This document shows positions 1-7,090 of a stretch of 57,135 nucleotides of DNA, in pieces (the stretch's first letter is position 1; each line of letters opens with the position of its first letter). The stretch is from Porphyromonas circumdentaria (GTDB lineage Bacteria; Bacteroidota; Bacteroidia; Bacteroidales; Porphyromonadaceae). The stretch lies in assembly GCF_900167105.1 (NCBI RefSeq), contig NZ_FUXE01000015.1, positions 1 through 57,135 of the forward strand, in the 5' to 3' direction. A model generated the notes under the pieces. The model was not told where the DNA came from. It saw nothing but the letters and a program-made list of their open reading frames with translations, and did no database searches. The translations under genes and the position numbers were made by a program.

Positions 1-63
1 TGCTATTACAAACGTGAGGATGTGGAAGCACTCCTCGAAAAGTCGAACCGAAAGATACAATGA
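1..63 (+). CDS. 3' end of a helix-turn-helix protein (partial)
   Basis: The window opens inside a reading frame that ends CYYKREDVEALLEKSNRKIQ and stops at TGA. The 'YYKREDVEALLEK' tail resembles the last strand and helix of MerR/excisionase-type winged-helix domains found in Bacteroidetes mobile elements. The stop overlaps the ATG of the next gene (ATGA), so the two are probably translationally coupled. Only about 20 residues are visible, so the family is inferred from the tail and from the neighbour. Confidence 0.6.
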   Translation, partial: CYYKREDVEALLEKSNRKIQ

Positions 64-353
64 CTATGGAACACGAAATCGTAAACAAAGAAACACCCGA
101 GATGAAAGAACTCATCTCAGGCATTAGGGAAGTAAGTAAACGTATTCGGGAAATTGCCCAAACGCACCGTCCGCTCTTCGGGGGAGAAATCTACCTCACG
201 GGGCGAGAGGTCTGCGAACGCCTTTTCGTCAGTCCTCGCACCTTGCAAGACTATCGGGACAAGGGCATTATTCCCTACACGCAGATTGCAGGGAAAATAC
301 TCTACAAACTTTCCGACATCAACCGACTGCTGCAAGAGAATTATAGGAGATAG
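60..353 (+). CDS. Excisionase-like helix-turn-helix DNA-binding protein
   Basis: A 97-residue protein with a charged helical N-terminus (about 1-45) and a MerR/excisionase-type HTH (about 50-95). The stretch 'LTGREVCERLFVSPRTLQDY' followed by 'RDKGIIPYTQIAGKILY' is typical of HTH_17-like proteins, which come in pairs near the integrases of Bacteroides conjugative and mobilizable transposons. It overlaps the preceding HTH fragment by 4 bp. Likely role (inference): excision factor or regulator of the element whose integrases lie at 2.7-5.1 kb. Which of the paired HTH proteins binds the attachment site cannot be told from sequence. Confidence 0.8.
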   Translation: MTMEHEIVNKETPEMKELISGIREVSKRIREIAQTHRPLFGGEIYLTGREVCERLFVSPRTLQDYRDKGIIPYTQIAGKILYKLSDINRLLQENYRR

Positions 354-426
354 AGCCTCTTGTAAGGAATGTTCCCCTGCCGTTTGGCAACCACATAGAA
401 AGAACATTCCGAATGGTCACCCCAAA

Positions 427-485
427 GATACCGAGCAATCTCGCAATCGCTCGGTATTTTTTGGGGATTGCTCGGTATCTTTTTC
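427..485 (+). terminator. Nested alternative terminator hairpins
   Basis: The 14-mer GATACCGAGCAATC at 427-440 is perfectly complementary to GATTGCTCGGTATC at 466-479. A third partial copy (GCTCGGTAT, 449-457) followed by six T can pair with the same left arm. Either pairing gives a stem followed by a T tract (458-463 or 480-484), so two mutually exclusive terminators lie between the HTH gene and the next gene. Confidence 0.6.
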
Positions 486-498
486 GCAATAAATCGAG

Positions 499-506
499 TA
501 TATTTG
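499..506 (+). promoter_or_regulatory. Putative -7 box (TATATTTG)
   Basis: TATATTTG matches the Bacteroidetes TAnnTTTG -7 element. It lies directly after the terminator and about 85 bp before the ATG at 591. No convincing TTTG -33 box sits 19-20 bp upstream, so this is tentative. Confidence 0.4.
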
Positions 507-590
507 CGTTATCAGGACAAAGCAACATCTTCCGCAAGCGAAATCCTCCGACTTCGGAAGAGGGACCAAAGGGGGAAACACTACTGAATT

Positions 591-1124
591 ATGGCAAATA
601 AACCAATGAAGCTTATGAATGATTTTATCAATGCTCTATGTAGCAATGCAAGGAATGAACGAATTCCCGAAGAACACGACTTCTTTGGCTGCTTGATAGG
701 TGAATGGAACATCATGTGGAACGACCATTTGGAAGATGCCGAACCACGAAAAGTAAAGGGCGAATGGATATTTTCCCGAGTATTGGACGGTACGGCAGTT
801 CAAGACCTCTTTATCGTTCCCTCTCGCAAGGAACGCCTGATAGATAAACAACTCGATGCCGAATACGGAACGACACTCCGTATTTTCAATCCCAAGACAA
901 TGGCGTGGGATATATTCTACGGTTGTATGGGCGAGGCTATCCGACTGACAGCCCGAAAGGTCGGCGAAGAAATTATCCTGACCGAAAACACGACGGAAAA
1001 AATGAGGTATGTATTCTCTGATACTGCGACTTCTTCTTTTCTGTGGAGAAAAGAGCGAATAAACGAAAACGGCGAGTGGCAAACCGTGGCGAAAGTAACG
1101 GCAGAGAGAAAACAAAATAAATGA
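591..1124 (+). CDS. DUF1579/nitrobindin-like cargo protein
   Basis: A 177-residue soluble protein without signal peptide. The core ('FFGCLIGEWNIMWNDHLEDA', 'GEWIFSRVLDGTAVQDLFIV', 'TTLRIFNPKTMAWDIFYGC') has the alternating strands and W/G pattern of DUF1579-like, lipocalin or nitrobindin-type small-molecule-binding barrels. The exact ligand is unknown. It is followed after 4 bp by a DJ-1/PfpI gene in the same direction, so the two form an operon, probably from the -7 box at 499. The position between HTH and integrase genes marks it as element cargo. Family assignment is by pattern only. Confidence 0.6.
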   Translation: MANKPMKLMNDFINALCSNARNERIPEEHDFFGCLIGEWNIMWNDHLEDAEPRKVKGEWIFSRVLDGTAVQDLFIVPSRKERLIDKQLDAEYGTTLRIFNPKTMAWDIFYGCMGEAIRLTARKVGEEIILTENTTEKMRYVFSDTATSSFLWRKERINENGEWQTVAKVTAERKQNK

Positions 1125-1128
1125 ACTG

Positions 1129-1725
1129 ATGATGAAACAGAAAGTCTTATTTATCTTATTGAATGAATATACCGATTGGGAGGGAGCTTTTCTCTCCACG
1201 GCTCTTCACGTGGGTGTGATACCGGGCGGTGAAATAAAATACGAAGTGCATACCGTTGCACCGACATCGGACGCTGTCCGTTCAATCGGAGGTTTCAGAA
1301 CTTTACCCGATTATTCTTTCGAGAATATGCCGAAAGATTATGCCGCCTTAGTGCTTATCGGTGGCAACCGTTGGACCTCGCCCGAAGCGAAACTTGTCAT
1401 ACCTTTGGTACAGAAGACTTTGGATAAAGGTAAAATTGTCGGGGCAATATGCAATGGTGCTTCATTCCTATGTTCACATGGTTTCTTGAACAACGTAAAA
1501 CACACAGGCAACGGTCTCGACCAACTCAAAAAATGGGGCGGTTCCGGTTACACTAATGCGGAGAATTATGTGGAAGCACAAGCCGTTAGTGACAAGAATA
1601 TTGTTACGGCAAATGGTGTAGGGCATTTGGAATTCACTCGTGAGATGCTTCTATTGCTGAAAGCCAACAATCCCGAGCAGATAGAGGCTTGGTACGATTT
1701 CTATAAAAATGGTTTCGTGAGATAA
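1129..1725 (+). CDS. DJ-1/PfpI family protein (class I glutamine amidotransferase-like)
   Basis: 198 residues with the DJ-1/PfpI Rossmann-like fold: N-terminal 'KVLFILLNEYTDWEGAFL', then 'YAALVLIGGNRWT', and the nucleophile elbow 'GKIVGAICNGASFL' with the expected cysteine near residue 108. A downstream 'ANGVGHLEFT' matches the late active-site region of the YdeA-like subgroup. Members act as chaperones, glyoxalases, deglycases or amidohydrolases; which applies here cannot be read off. It starts at the first of two adjacent ATGs, 4 bp after the DUF1579-like gene. Its stop is in frame with the SRPBCC reading frame that follows. Confidence 0.85.
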   Translation: MMKQKVLFILLNEYTDWEGAFLSTALHVGVIPGGEIKYEVHTVAPTSDAVRSIGGFRTLPDYSFENMPKDYAALVLIGGNRWTSPEAKLVIPLVQKTLDKGKIVGAICNGASFLCSHGFLNNVKHTGNGLDQLKKWGGSGYTNAENYVEAQAVSDKNIVTANGVGHLEFTREMLLLLKANNPEQIEAWYDFYKNGFVR

Positions 1726-1740
1726 AGTTATTTTTCTGAG

Positions 1741-2154
1741 ATACTAAACTTTACGTTCGTAACGTCAAACATAAGAGCCACGTTTCCATGCAATTTACAG
1801 AGCGTTTGGCAAGTTGTAACATCGCTAACAGACTATTCGTGGAGAAGTGATGTTGAAAAGATAGAGATCATATCAGACACGCAATTTGTAGAAATAACGA
1901 AGAGTGGATATAAGACAACTTTCACGATAACAAGACAAGAACCTTGTTGTCGATGGGAATTTGATTTGGAGAATGACAATATGAGAGGGCATTGGGTTGG
2001 TGTTTTCAGTGGAAATGAAAAAACAGCCTCGATTGATTTCACGGAGTACATAGAACCTAAGAAATGGTTTCCCAAACCGCTTGTAAAGATATATTTGAAG
2101 TACATGCAAGTCAGATATGTCAGGGATTTAAGGCAGACTTTGAAAAGAATATGA
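1741..2154 (+). pseudogene. SRPBCC/START-like reading frame without a canonical start codon
   Basis: In the frame just after the DJ-1 stop (TAA 1723-1725) the sequence stays open to TGA at 2152-2154. It encodes about 137 residues resembling a complete SRPBCC-fold protein: 'NIRATFPCNLQSVWQVVTSL' near the start, 'DYSWRSDVEKIEI', 'WEFDLENDNMRGHWVGVF' and a C-terminal helix 'KPLVKIYLKYMQVRYVRDLR'. No ATG, GTG or TTG occurs between 1726 and a TTG at 1966, which would delete the first half of the domain. An ATA at 1741 sits where an ATG might be expected. The gene either lost its start, uses ATA, or is reached by readthrough of the upstream TAA. The fold assignment is fairly confident; expression is not. 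Confidence 0.6.
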
Positions 2155-2184
2155 CCATAGATTTTATCTGAAAATAAAAAAGCT

Positions 2185-2652
2185 ATGCCACAAATAACCA
2201 AAGGAGGAAAGTTTATCTTCGGAATCTCTCATATTCGGGAAGATTTGACAATTCAGATACCCAAACAAGCTATCCATGAATATGCTCTTGCTGATATTGA
2301 AAACATCATTCTGATTACAGAAAGTAAAGCGACGGGAGGCTTCTGTATAACGACCTATCCACTTCTTTCTTCTTCAAAACTGTGTCATATATTGACAAAT
2401 TGTCCTCAACTAAGGGAACAGACGCTACCAATGGGCAAACTGATAACCTATAAAGGAAGGGGTTATACTTGGGTGCCAATAGGAGAAGGAGGAATGATCA
2501 GCCTAACCCCTGAATTGATGAAGGCATTAAGATTGCAAGTCCATTCTGAATTATTGGCTATCAGAAGTAGCAATATCGCTTTCACAATGGAAGCAAAAGG
2601 GCCGTTGTGGGAAAAAGCGCAGGCTTTCAATGGTGAAATTACACGATATTAG
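2185..2652 (+). CDS. AbrB-like hypothetical protein (element cargo)
   Basis: 155 residues, no signal peptide or membrane segment. The N-terminus 'MPQITKGGKFIFGISHIRED' continues into 'IQIPKQAIHEYAL', followed by 'NIILITESKATGGFCI'. This resembles the SpoVT/AbrB-like swapped-hairpin layout seen in a family of uncharacterised proteins of anaerobes. The C-terminal part has helical stretches and 'RSSNIAFTMEAKGPLWEKA'. No catalytic motif is recognised. It ends just before a strong bidirectional terminator facing the integrase genes. A regulatory role is only a guess from the N-terminal resemblance. Confidence 0.6.
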   Translation: MPQITKGGKFIFGISHIREDLTIQIPKQAIHEYALADIENIILITESKATGGFCITTYPLLSSSKLCHILTNCPQLREQTLPMGKLITYKGRGYTWVPIGEGGMISLTPELMKALRLQVHSELLAIRSSNIAFTMEAKGPLWEKAQAFNGEITRY

Positions 2653-2656
2653 TCGT

Positions 2657-2695
2657 AGAAAGGACTTGCTCCATAAAACGAAGCAAGTCCTTTCT
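2657..2695. terminator. Bidirectional intrinsic terminator
   Basis: AGAAAGGACTTGCT (2657-2670) and AGCAAGTCCTTTCT (2682-2695) form a perfect 14-bp stem with an 11-nt loop between the convergent cargo gene (+) and integrase gene (-). The stem ends are A/T rich on both sides, fitting termination in both directions. Confidence 0.8.
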
Positions 2696-2703
2696 GTTTA
2701 GTC

Positions 2704-3882
2704 TTAACCTCTCCTTTTTTGTGTGAGTTTCTCCATATCCTTTGAAATCTTGCTGTCCGTGATTTGAGCATAGATTTGTGTGCTGGCAATAGAGGAATGC
2801 CCCATCATTTTGGCAATGCTCTCCATCGGAATACCTGCCTCTAAAGTCAGTGTGCCGAAGCTATGTCGTGCCATGTGCCAAGTTAGCGGAGTGCGAATAC
2901 CACAAGCCAAACCAATCGTTTTGAGGTAAGTGGATAATTTGCCTTTACTTATCGTATCGGGAAATACCTTGTAATCCCCCTTGCTCTTCTCTTTCGTGTA
3001 AAGGGCGAGTATCTGCTCCGCTATCGGATGCAGGGGTATCAAACTCTCTACCTCCGTTTTCTGTCTTGCCTTGCGGATATATCGCTTCCCCTCGTTGTTC
3101 GTTTCGATTTGCGAAACTCTCAAACTCTGTAAGTCGGCAAATGCCAAACTCGTAAAGACAGAGAAAAGAAACATTCTTCGGCTTAGTTCTGCCCCTTCGT
3201 CCTGCAACGGGAAAGCCAAGAGCTTTGCCACATCGCCCTTGCTCAGGAAACGAGGTTTGCGCTCCACCGCTTCGTACTTTGCTTCCTCAAACGGATTGAA
3301 ACGTATTGTTCCCTGACTGACGGCTCGATACATCAGCCGACTCAACCAGCAGAGATGTCTGTTTATCGTTGCAGGAGCATAGCCCTCCTTTTTCAAATGG
3401 AAGCGATAATCATCAAAGAAGTCTATCGTAAGAGTCGTTAGGGAAATATCATCCTCTCCACGACTTCGCACAAAGGAGTTAAGTTGTCTGTCGGAACTTC
3501 GATTATTGCTATACGTCCCCTCTCTCTTGCTTTCCCGTTGGACTCTGAGTTCTTCTGCACTAAGGGCAAGAAGAGTTGTCGGAGTTCTCCCGATGCCTTG
3601 CAGGTGGTTCTTCAGAAGCTCGGCACTCACTACTCCATATTTGTAGAGCAATGTATTGTACCCCTGTTTGATTTCTCCCCGAAAGGTTTGCAGGCGTTGG
3701 TTGGTCTTCTTGTCCGTTGTCTCCCCTCGCCTCACACACCAATCGTGGGGAGTAGTGCTTTCGCCTGTGGTTATCACCACGTTCGCTCCGTCAATGGTGA
3801 TACGACAAAGGATTGCCGTTGTGCCATCTGCTTTGACTTTATTCTTGTTGATATAGAATAGGATTTTGAATGTACTGCGCAT
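2704..3882 (-). CDS. Tyrosine recombinase/integrase (second of a tandem pair)
   Basis: 392 residues. The N-terminal arm-binding region (about 1-100, 'FKILFYINKNKVKADGTTAI') is of the Bacteroidetes phage-integrase SAM-like type, followed by a core-binding domain (about 130-210) and a catalytic domain (about 215-385). Visible catalytic elements are the Arg-I region 'SLAFADLQSLRVSQ', 'LTWHMARHSFGTL' (HxxRH), 'MMGHSS' and the nucleophile Tyr in 'STQIYAQ'. The gene starts 5 bp after the upstream integrase stop, so both are likely cotranscribed. Tandem integrases with HTH genes are typical for integrative and mobilizable elements of Bacteroidetes; this one probably acts with its partner on the same attachment site. 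Confidence 0.93.
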   Translation of the reverse strand: MRSTFKILFYINKNKVKADGTTAILCRITIDGANVVITTGESTTPHDWCVRRGETTDKKTNQRLQTFRGEIKQGYNTLLYKYGVVSAELLKNHLQGIGRTPTTLLALSAEELRVQRESKREGTYSNNRSSDRQLNSFVRSRGEDDISLTTLTIDFFDDYRFHLKKEGYAPATINRHLCWLSRLMYRAVSQGTIRFNPFEEAKYEAVERKPRFLSKGDVAKLLAFPLQDEGAELSRRMFLFSVFTSLAFADLQSLRVSQIETNNEGKRYIRKARQKTEVESLIPLHPIAEQILALYTKEKSKGDYKVFPDTISKGKLSTYLKTIGLACGIRTPLTWHMARHSFGTLTLEAGIPMESIAKMMGHSSIASTQIYAQITDSKISKDMEKLTQKRRG

Positions 3883-3887
3883 AAGTC

Positions 3888-5117
3888 CTACAAGGTTAAG
3901 GTCAGGTTTTCAGTGAAAGAAAGAAATCGCTCGAACTCATCAAAGAGTTTCTTCGGAGTAACGTGGGCATATCGCTCGGTCGTTTGGATGTTGCTATGCC
4001 CCAACATTCGGCTTACCGTTTCGATGGGAACACCTCGTTCCAAAGTAATCAAGGTGGCAAAAGTGTGGCGACCGACGTGTGCCGAAAGGGGAATGGATAT
4101 ACCAGCCCTAAGTTGTAGGGCTTTGAGTTGGATAAGGTAAGCCGAATAGGCTATGGAAGCAAAAAGAGTGTTGCGTTCCTCCGATTGATACCGCTCTATC
4201 AAACGCACCGCTTCGGATAGGAGCTTTACACGACAAAGGGTATTGGTTTTCTGTCTGCGGAACTTCAACCACAATGCCCCTTCATCATCCGTAAAGAGGT
4301 GTTCCCGATTCAGGGCAATCATATCGCAATAGGCAACGCCTGTATAACAGGAGAAGAGAAAGAGATTGCGAGCGGTCTCCAACTCCACCTCATACGGCTC
4401 AAAGGTCAAGCCCAGCAACTTATCCAATGAAGCCCTATCCAAAGCCCGAGGCAATTTCTTATTCCCCCGTTCCACCTTGTTGTTCTCGAAAAGAAGTCTG
4501 TCGGCAAATCCTTTACGATATGCCAAACGACAAGCCTTCTTCAAACAGATGGAGAGGGTATAGAAATAGCTTTGTGAGAAACCTAATTCGCCTTTTATAT
4601 ACTGCTCAAAGAGAAGAAGAAAATCCTCCGTGATTTGACCGAAGGTTATATCGTCTGTTCTGAATTGTCGATGAATGAACGCCACAAAGTGCTGACGAGC
4701 CGAATGATAAATTCTCATTGATACAGGCTTTAGGTCAATCCCTACACGCATCTCCAACTCTTCCAACATCAGGTCATAGCACGCCAAGAAGGTTGTCTGG
4801 CTCTGCATACTGCCTTGAAACTGCTCCTTGATGTCTGTTGCCGTGAACACCGCACCTCGCTCGCAAAGGAGTCGATAAGCCGACTGCACCGAGAGAAGCA
4901 AACGTTCCAACTTGCCATTCGTTGCTACTGCTTCACGGCTCTTTCCGTTCAACCTGCTCTCACGAGCATTCCACAACTTCGGGTCGCACGATAGTTTACA
5001 ACTGAATTGGGCGATAGTTCGCCCATAGGTTATACGCCCCATTATCGGAGCTTGTCCCGATTTGTCCAATCCGCTCTTTTTGAGGTAGAGCAACACCTTG
5101 AATTTGTCTGTTTGCAT
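3888..5117 (-). CDS. Tyrosine recombinase/integrase (first of a tandem pair)
   Basis: 409 residues from the ATG at 5117. A TTG seven codons upstream (5138) is possible, but it overlaps a -7-like TAACTTTG on the minus strand (5143-5136), so the ATG is preferred. Domains: N-terminal arm-binding ('FKVLLYLKKSGLDKSGQAPI'), core-binding (about 110-210) and catalytic (about 215-400). Catalytic motifs are 'YTGVAYCDMIALNREHL', 'SAHVGRHTFATLI' (HxxRH), 'MLGHSNIQTTERYAHV' (H and Tyr). The two integrases are clearly diverged from each other, so this is not a recent duplication. The region upstream carries a GTTACC cluster that may be its binding sites. Confidence 0.93.
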   Translation of the reverse strand: MQTDKFKVLLYLKKSGLDKSGQAPIMGRITYGRTIAQFSCKLSCDPKLWNARESRLNGKSREAVATNGKLERLLLSVQSAYRLLCERGAVFTATDIKEQFQGSMQSQTTFLACYDLMLEELEMRVGIDLKPVSMRIYHSARQHFVAFIHRQFRTDDITFGQITEDFLLLFEQYIKGELGFSQSYFYTLSICLKKACRLAYRKGFADRLLFENNKVERGNKKLPRALDRASLDKLLGLTFEPYEVELETARNLFLFSCYTGVAYCDMIALNREHLFTDDEGALWLKFRRQKTNTLCRVKLLSEAVRLIERYQSEERNTLFASIAYSAYLIQLKALQLRAGISIPLSAHVGRHTFATLITLERGVPIETVSRMLGHSNIQTTERYAHVTPKKLFDEFERFLSFTENLTLTL

Positions 5118-5139
5118 ACGCTTCTTTTTTATGGGCAAA

Positions 5140-5298
5140 GTTACCCGTTACCAAAGCGTTTTCAGCTACGCAAAACATTGTGATACAAAGCATAAGCATC
5201 GCAACGACAGAAAGGTGAGTTACCGAACACTCTTCTGTCGGTTACCTTCTCCTGCCTCTTCGTTACCAATCGGAGAATGAACTAACGATTTGGTAACG
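5140..5298. repeat. Cluster of GTTACC motifs next to the integrase promoter
   Basis: Six copies of GTTACC occur in 158 bp: plus-strand copies at 5140, 5147, 5219, 5241 and 5262, and one inverted (GGTAAC) at 5292. Three extend to CGTTACCAA (5146, 5261 and inverted 5290-5298). The first overlaps the putative integrase -7 box. The arrangement resembles arm-type recombinase or excisionase sites; that role is inferred. Confidence 0.55.
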
Positions 5299-5436
5299 GA
5301 ACTTCTGCACAAATCCACATCTTCTGCACTTTATCTCTCTGAGCAAACCACCGAGATATGGCGCAAATCCCTCTCATTTCCATTTACTTACCTCTCATCC
5401 TCTCCCTAATACCCTTTCCCATAATAGTTGCGTATA

Positions 5437-5502
5437 AACTTTATCCATAAACCAAAACAACTTTATCTCTGGAGGAAAAGAACTTTCTCCCAGAGAGATA
5501 CT
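5437..5502. repeat. Degenerate 22-bp tandem repeats (locus 1)
   Basis: AACTTT recurs at 5437, 5459 and 5481, exactly 22 bp apart, with partial similarity across the units. Same period and AACTT core as the better-preserved arrays at 15.5, 31.2, 36.0 and 42.4 kb, so it is probably a decayed member of that family. Confidence 0.5.
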
Positions 5503-5721
5503 GATTTTTAGACCGAGAGGAGCGAGTTGCAAGGGTATTCTTTCGGATAATTGTTGAGGAGAAAGTGGAAAAAGGCGGTGAATAGGTGCTGTGTGTGAAG
5601 GTGCATTGAGTTGGGATTTTCTTTTGTCAATATAGCCAAACTCAAGATTATAAAGAAGCATTGAGACAAAAGTTCTCAAGCAAGTTAAACCTTCTATCGC
5701 CCTTTTGAACTTCTCGATAAT

Positions 5722-5809
5722 CTGCAACTGCGTTGTACTTGATACCAAAATCTGCAATTTGCTCTTTTTTTGCGATGCTTTTGTGTAGCTCTGCAACTTT
5801 ATTGTACTT
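5722..5809 (+). repeat. 19-bp imperfect direct repeat before the polyprenyl synthase gene
   Basis: CTGCAACTGCGTTGTACTT (5722-5740) and CTGCAACTTTATTGTACTT (5791-5809) match at 16 of 19 positions. The downstream copy includes most of the -7 box, so the upstream one may be a decayed promoter duplicate or an operator. Confidence 0.4.
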
Positions 5810-5811
5810 TT
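5779..5811 (+). promoter_or_regulatory. Promoter of the polyprenyl diphosphate synthase gene
   Basis: TTTTG (5779-5783), a 20-bp spacer and TACTTTTG (5804-5811) fit the Bacteroidetes -33/-7 promoter. The predicted start of transcription lies about 20 nt before the ATG at 5839. Confidence 0.65.
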
Positions 5812-5838
5812 GCTTGTTAGAGAATAAAAGGCTACAAG

Positions 5839-6819
5839 ATGGATGTATTAAGAGAAATAGCAAAACCGATAGAGGCTTTTCGTCGAGCCTTTGAGGTCTC
5901 TTTTGCAGACTCTTTCCAAAGTACCTCTGGACTGGTGCAAGAGGCTTTGAACCATGTAAATGGTACTACAGGTAAGCATATCCGCCCTTTATTACTTGGT
6001 TTATGTGCAGGAATGTGCGGGAGCACACCTTCGGAGGGGAGTGTAGATGCTGCCGTTCTTTTAGAGCTACTACACTCTGCTTCTTTGATTCATGATGATG
6101 TGATAGATCAGTCGCCCCGTCGTAGGGGAGCTTTGACGCTCAATGCTATGTACAGCAACCATGTAGCGGTCTTAGTGGGCGATTATTTGCTATCGGTTGC
6201 TTTTATGAGGGCTACCGATTCGGGCAATAAAGAGCTTATGTCTATCGCCTCTTCTGTTGGGAAAGCACTCTCAGAAGGAGAGTTGAGGCAAATAGAAGCA
6301 GCGCAGCGCAGCGATGTTACGACCGAAGAGCAATACATGGAGATTATAGAGAAAAAGACGGCGGCACTCTTTGAAGCTTTTGCTTTCTTAGGTGCTCGCA
6401 GTGTAGATGCCTCAAGTGAACAGCTTCTGCTATGCTCCTCTATTGGGAAAAATCTTGGTTATGCTTTCCAAATCAAGGATGATATATTCGATTATACTCC
6501 CTCGAAAGAGATTGGAAAACCGACGGGAAATGATATTCTCGAGGGAAAAATAACCCTGCCCCTTATCTGTGCCTATCAAAAAGCTTCTGAAGAGGAGCAA
6601 GAGACCATGCGTCATTGCATAAAAAGGGCTCAAAGCGAGGGAGAGGCTGTAACCGAATTAATAGAGATAGTACACAAGTTTGATGCTGTGTCGCTGGCGC
6701 ACGAAAAACTCTCACTGTACACCGAAAAGGCACGAGAGGCTATACTACGTTTTCCAGACTCTCTCTATCGACAATCCATGTTACAGTTGGTAGACTTCTT
6801 AGTGGAGCGTAACTACTGA
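5839..6819 (+). CDS. Long-chain polyprenyl diphosphate synthase
   Basis: 326 residues of the trans-isoprenyl diphosphate synthase family, which extend allylic diphosphates with isopentenyl diphosphate. The first Asp-rich motif is in 'SLIHDDVIDQSPRRRG' (about 92-107) and the second in 'YAFQIKDDIFDYTPSKEIGK' (about 212-231). Also visible are 'GKHIRPLL' and 'GDYLLSVAF'. The residue five before the first DDxxD is Ala, as in octaprenyl-type enzymes such as IspB, so a long chain is expected, probably the menaquinone side chain; menG is also in this window. Length fits the family. It has its own promoter and no cotranscribed partner. Confidence 0.9.
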   Translation: MDVLREIAKPIEAFRRAFEVSFADSFQSTSGLVQEALNHVNGTTGKHIRPLLLGLCAGMCGSTPSEGSVDAAVLLELLHSASLIHDDVIDQSPRRRGALTLNAMYSNHVAVLVGDYLLSVAFMRATDSGNKELMSIASSVGKALSEGELRQIEAAQRSDVTTEEQYMEIIEKKTAALFEAFAFLGARSVDASSEQLLLCSSIGKNLGYAFQIKDDIFDYTPSKEIGKPTGNDILEGKITLPLICAYQKASEEEQETMRHCIKRAQSEGEAVTELIEIVHKFDAVSLAHEKLSLYTEKAREAILRFPDSLYRQSMLQLVDFLVERNY

Positions 6820-7006
6820 TTCTATATCTCATTTCTCTTTCACTTTTCTAATCTTTTCGACGGAAAGGATTGCCCTTTATGCGCTTTCTATTCTTGGCAA
6901 AAAGGGGTTAGAAGATCTCTTTTTAAGACGCTCAAAAGCCTATTTTTTCGGCAAGATAGAACCCTATACACGGTAGAGTATTAGCGTTATGGTCTAAGTA
7001 TCAATA

Positions 7007-7038
7007 TTTTGTACTGTTTGATTTATTCTTTATCTTTG
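7007..7038 (+). promoter_or_regulatory. Promoter of the NlpC/P60 gene
   Basis: TTTTG (7007-7011), 19-bp spacer, TATCTTTG (7031-7038): a good match to the Bacteroidetes promoter. It leaves a leader of about 45 nt before the ATG at 7091. Confidence 0.7.
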
Positions 7039-7090
7039 TTTCTCGTAGTTTGTTTTCTAATGTAGTTTTTTATTTTAGAACATTGAAATT

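Larger units (their letters stand above)
5139..5838. other. Intergenic region holding the likely element-chromosome junction
   Basis: No supported gene. It contains the GTTACC cluster (5140-5297), a degenerate 22-bp repeat block (5437-5502), a 19-bp direct repeat and the promoter of the polyprenyl synthase. Because the 22-bp repeats recur only in chromosomal spacers of this window, the element boundary is inferred to lie between about 5300 and 5437. The opposite end is off the window, so no attachment core can be defined. Confidence 0.5.

Noticed and set aside
636-1199. 187-residue minus-strand frame opposite the DUF1579-like gene
   Set aside because: Antisense shadow; the plus-strand frame has recognisable family patterns and gene context.
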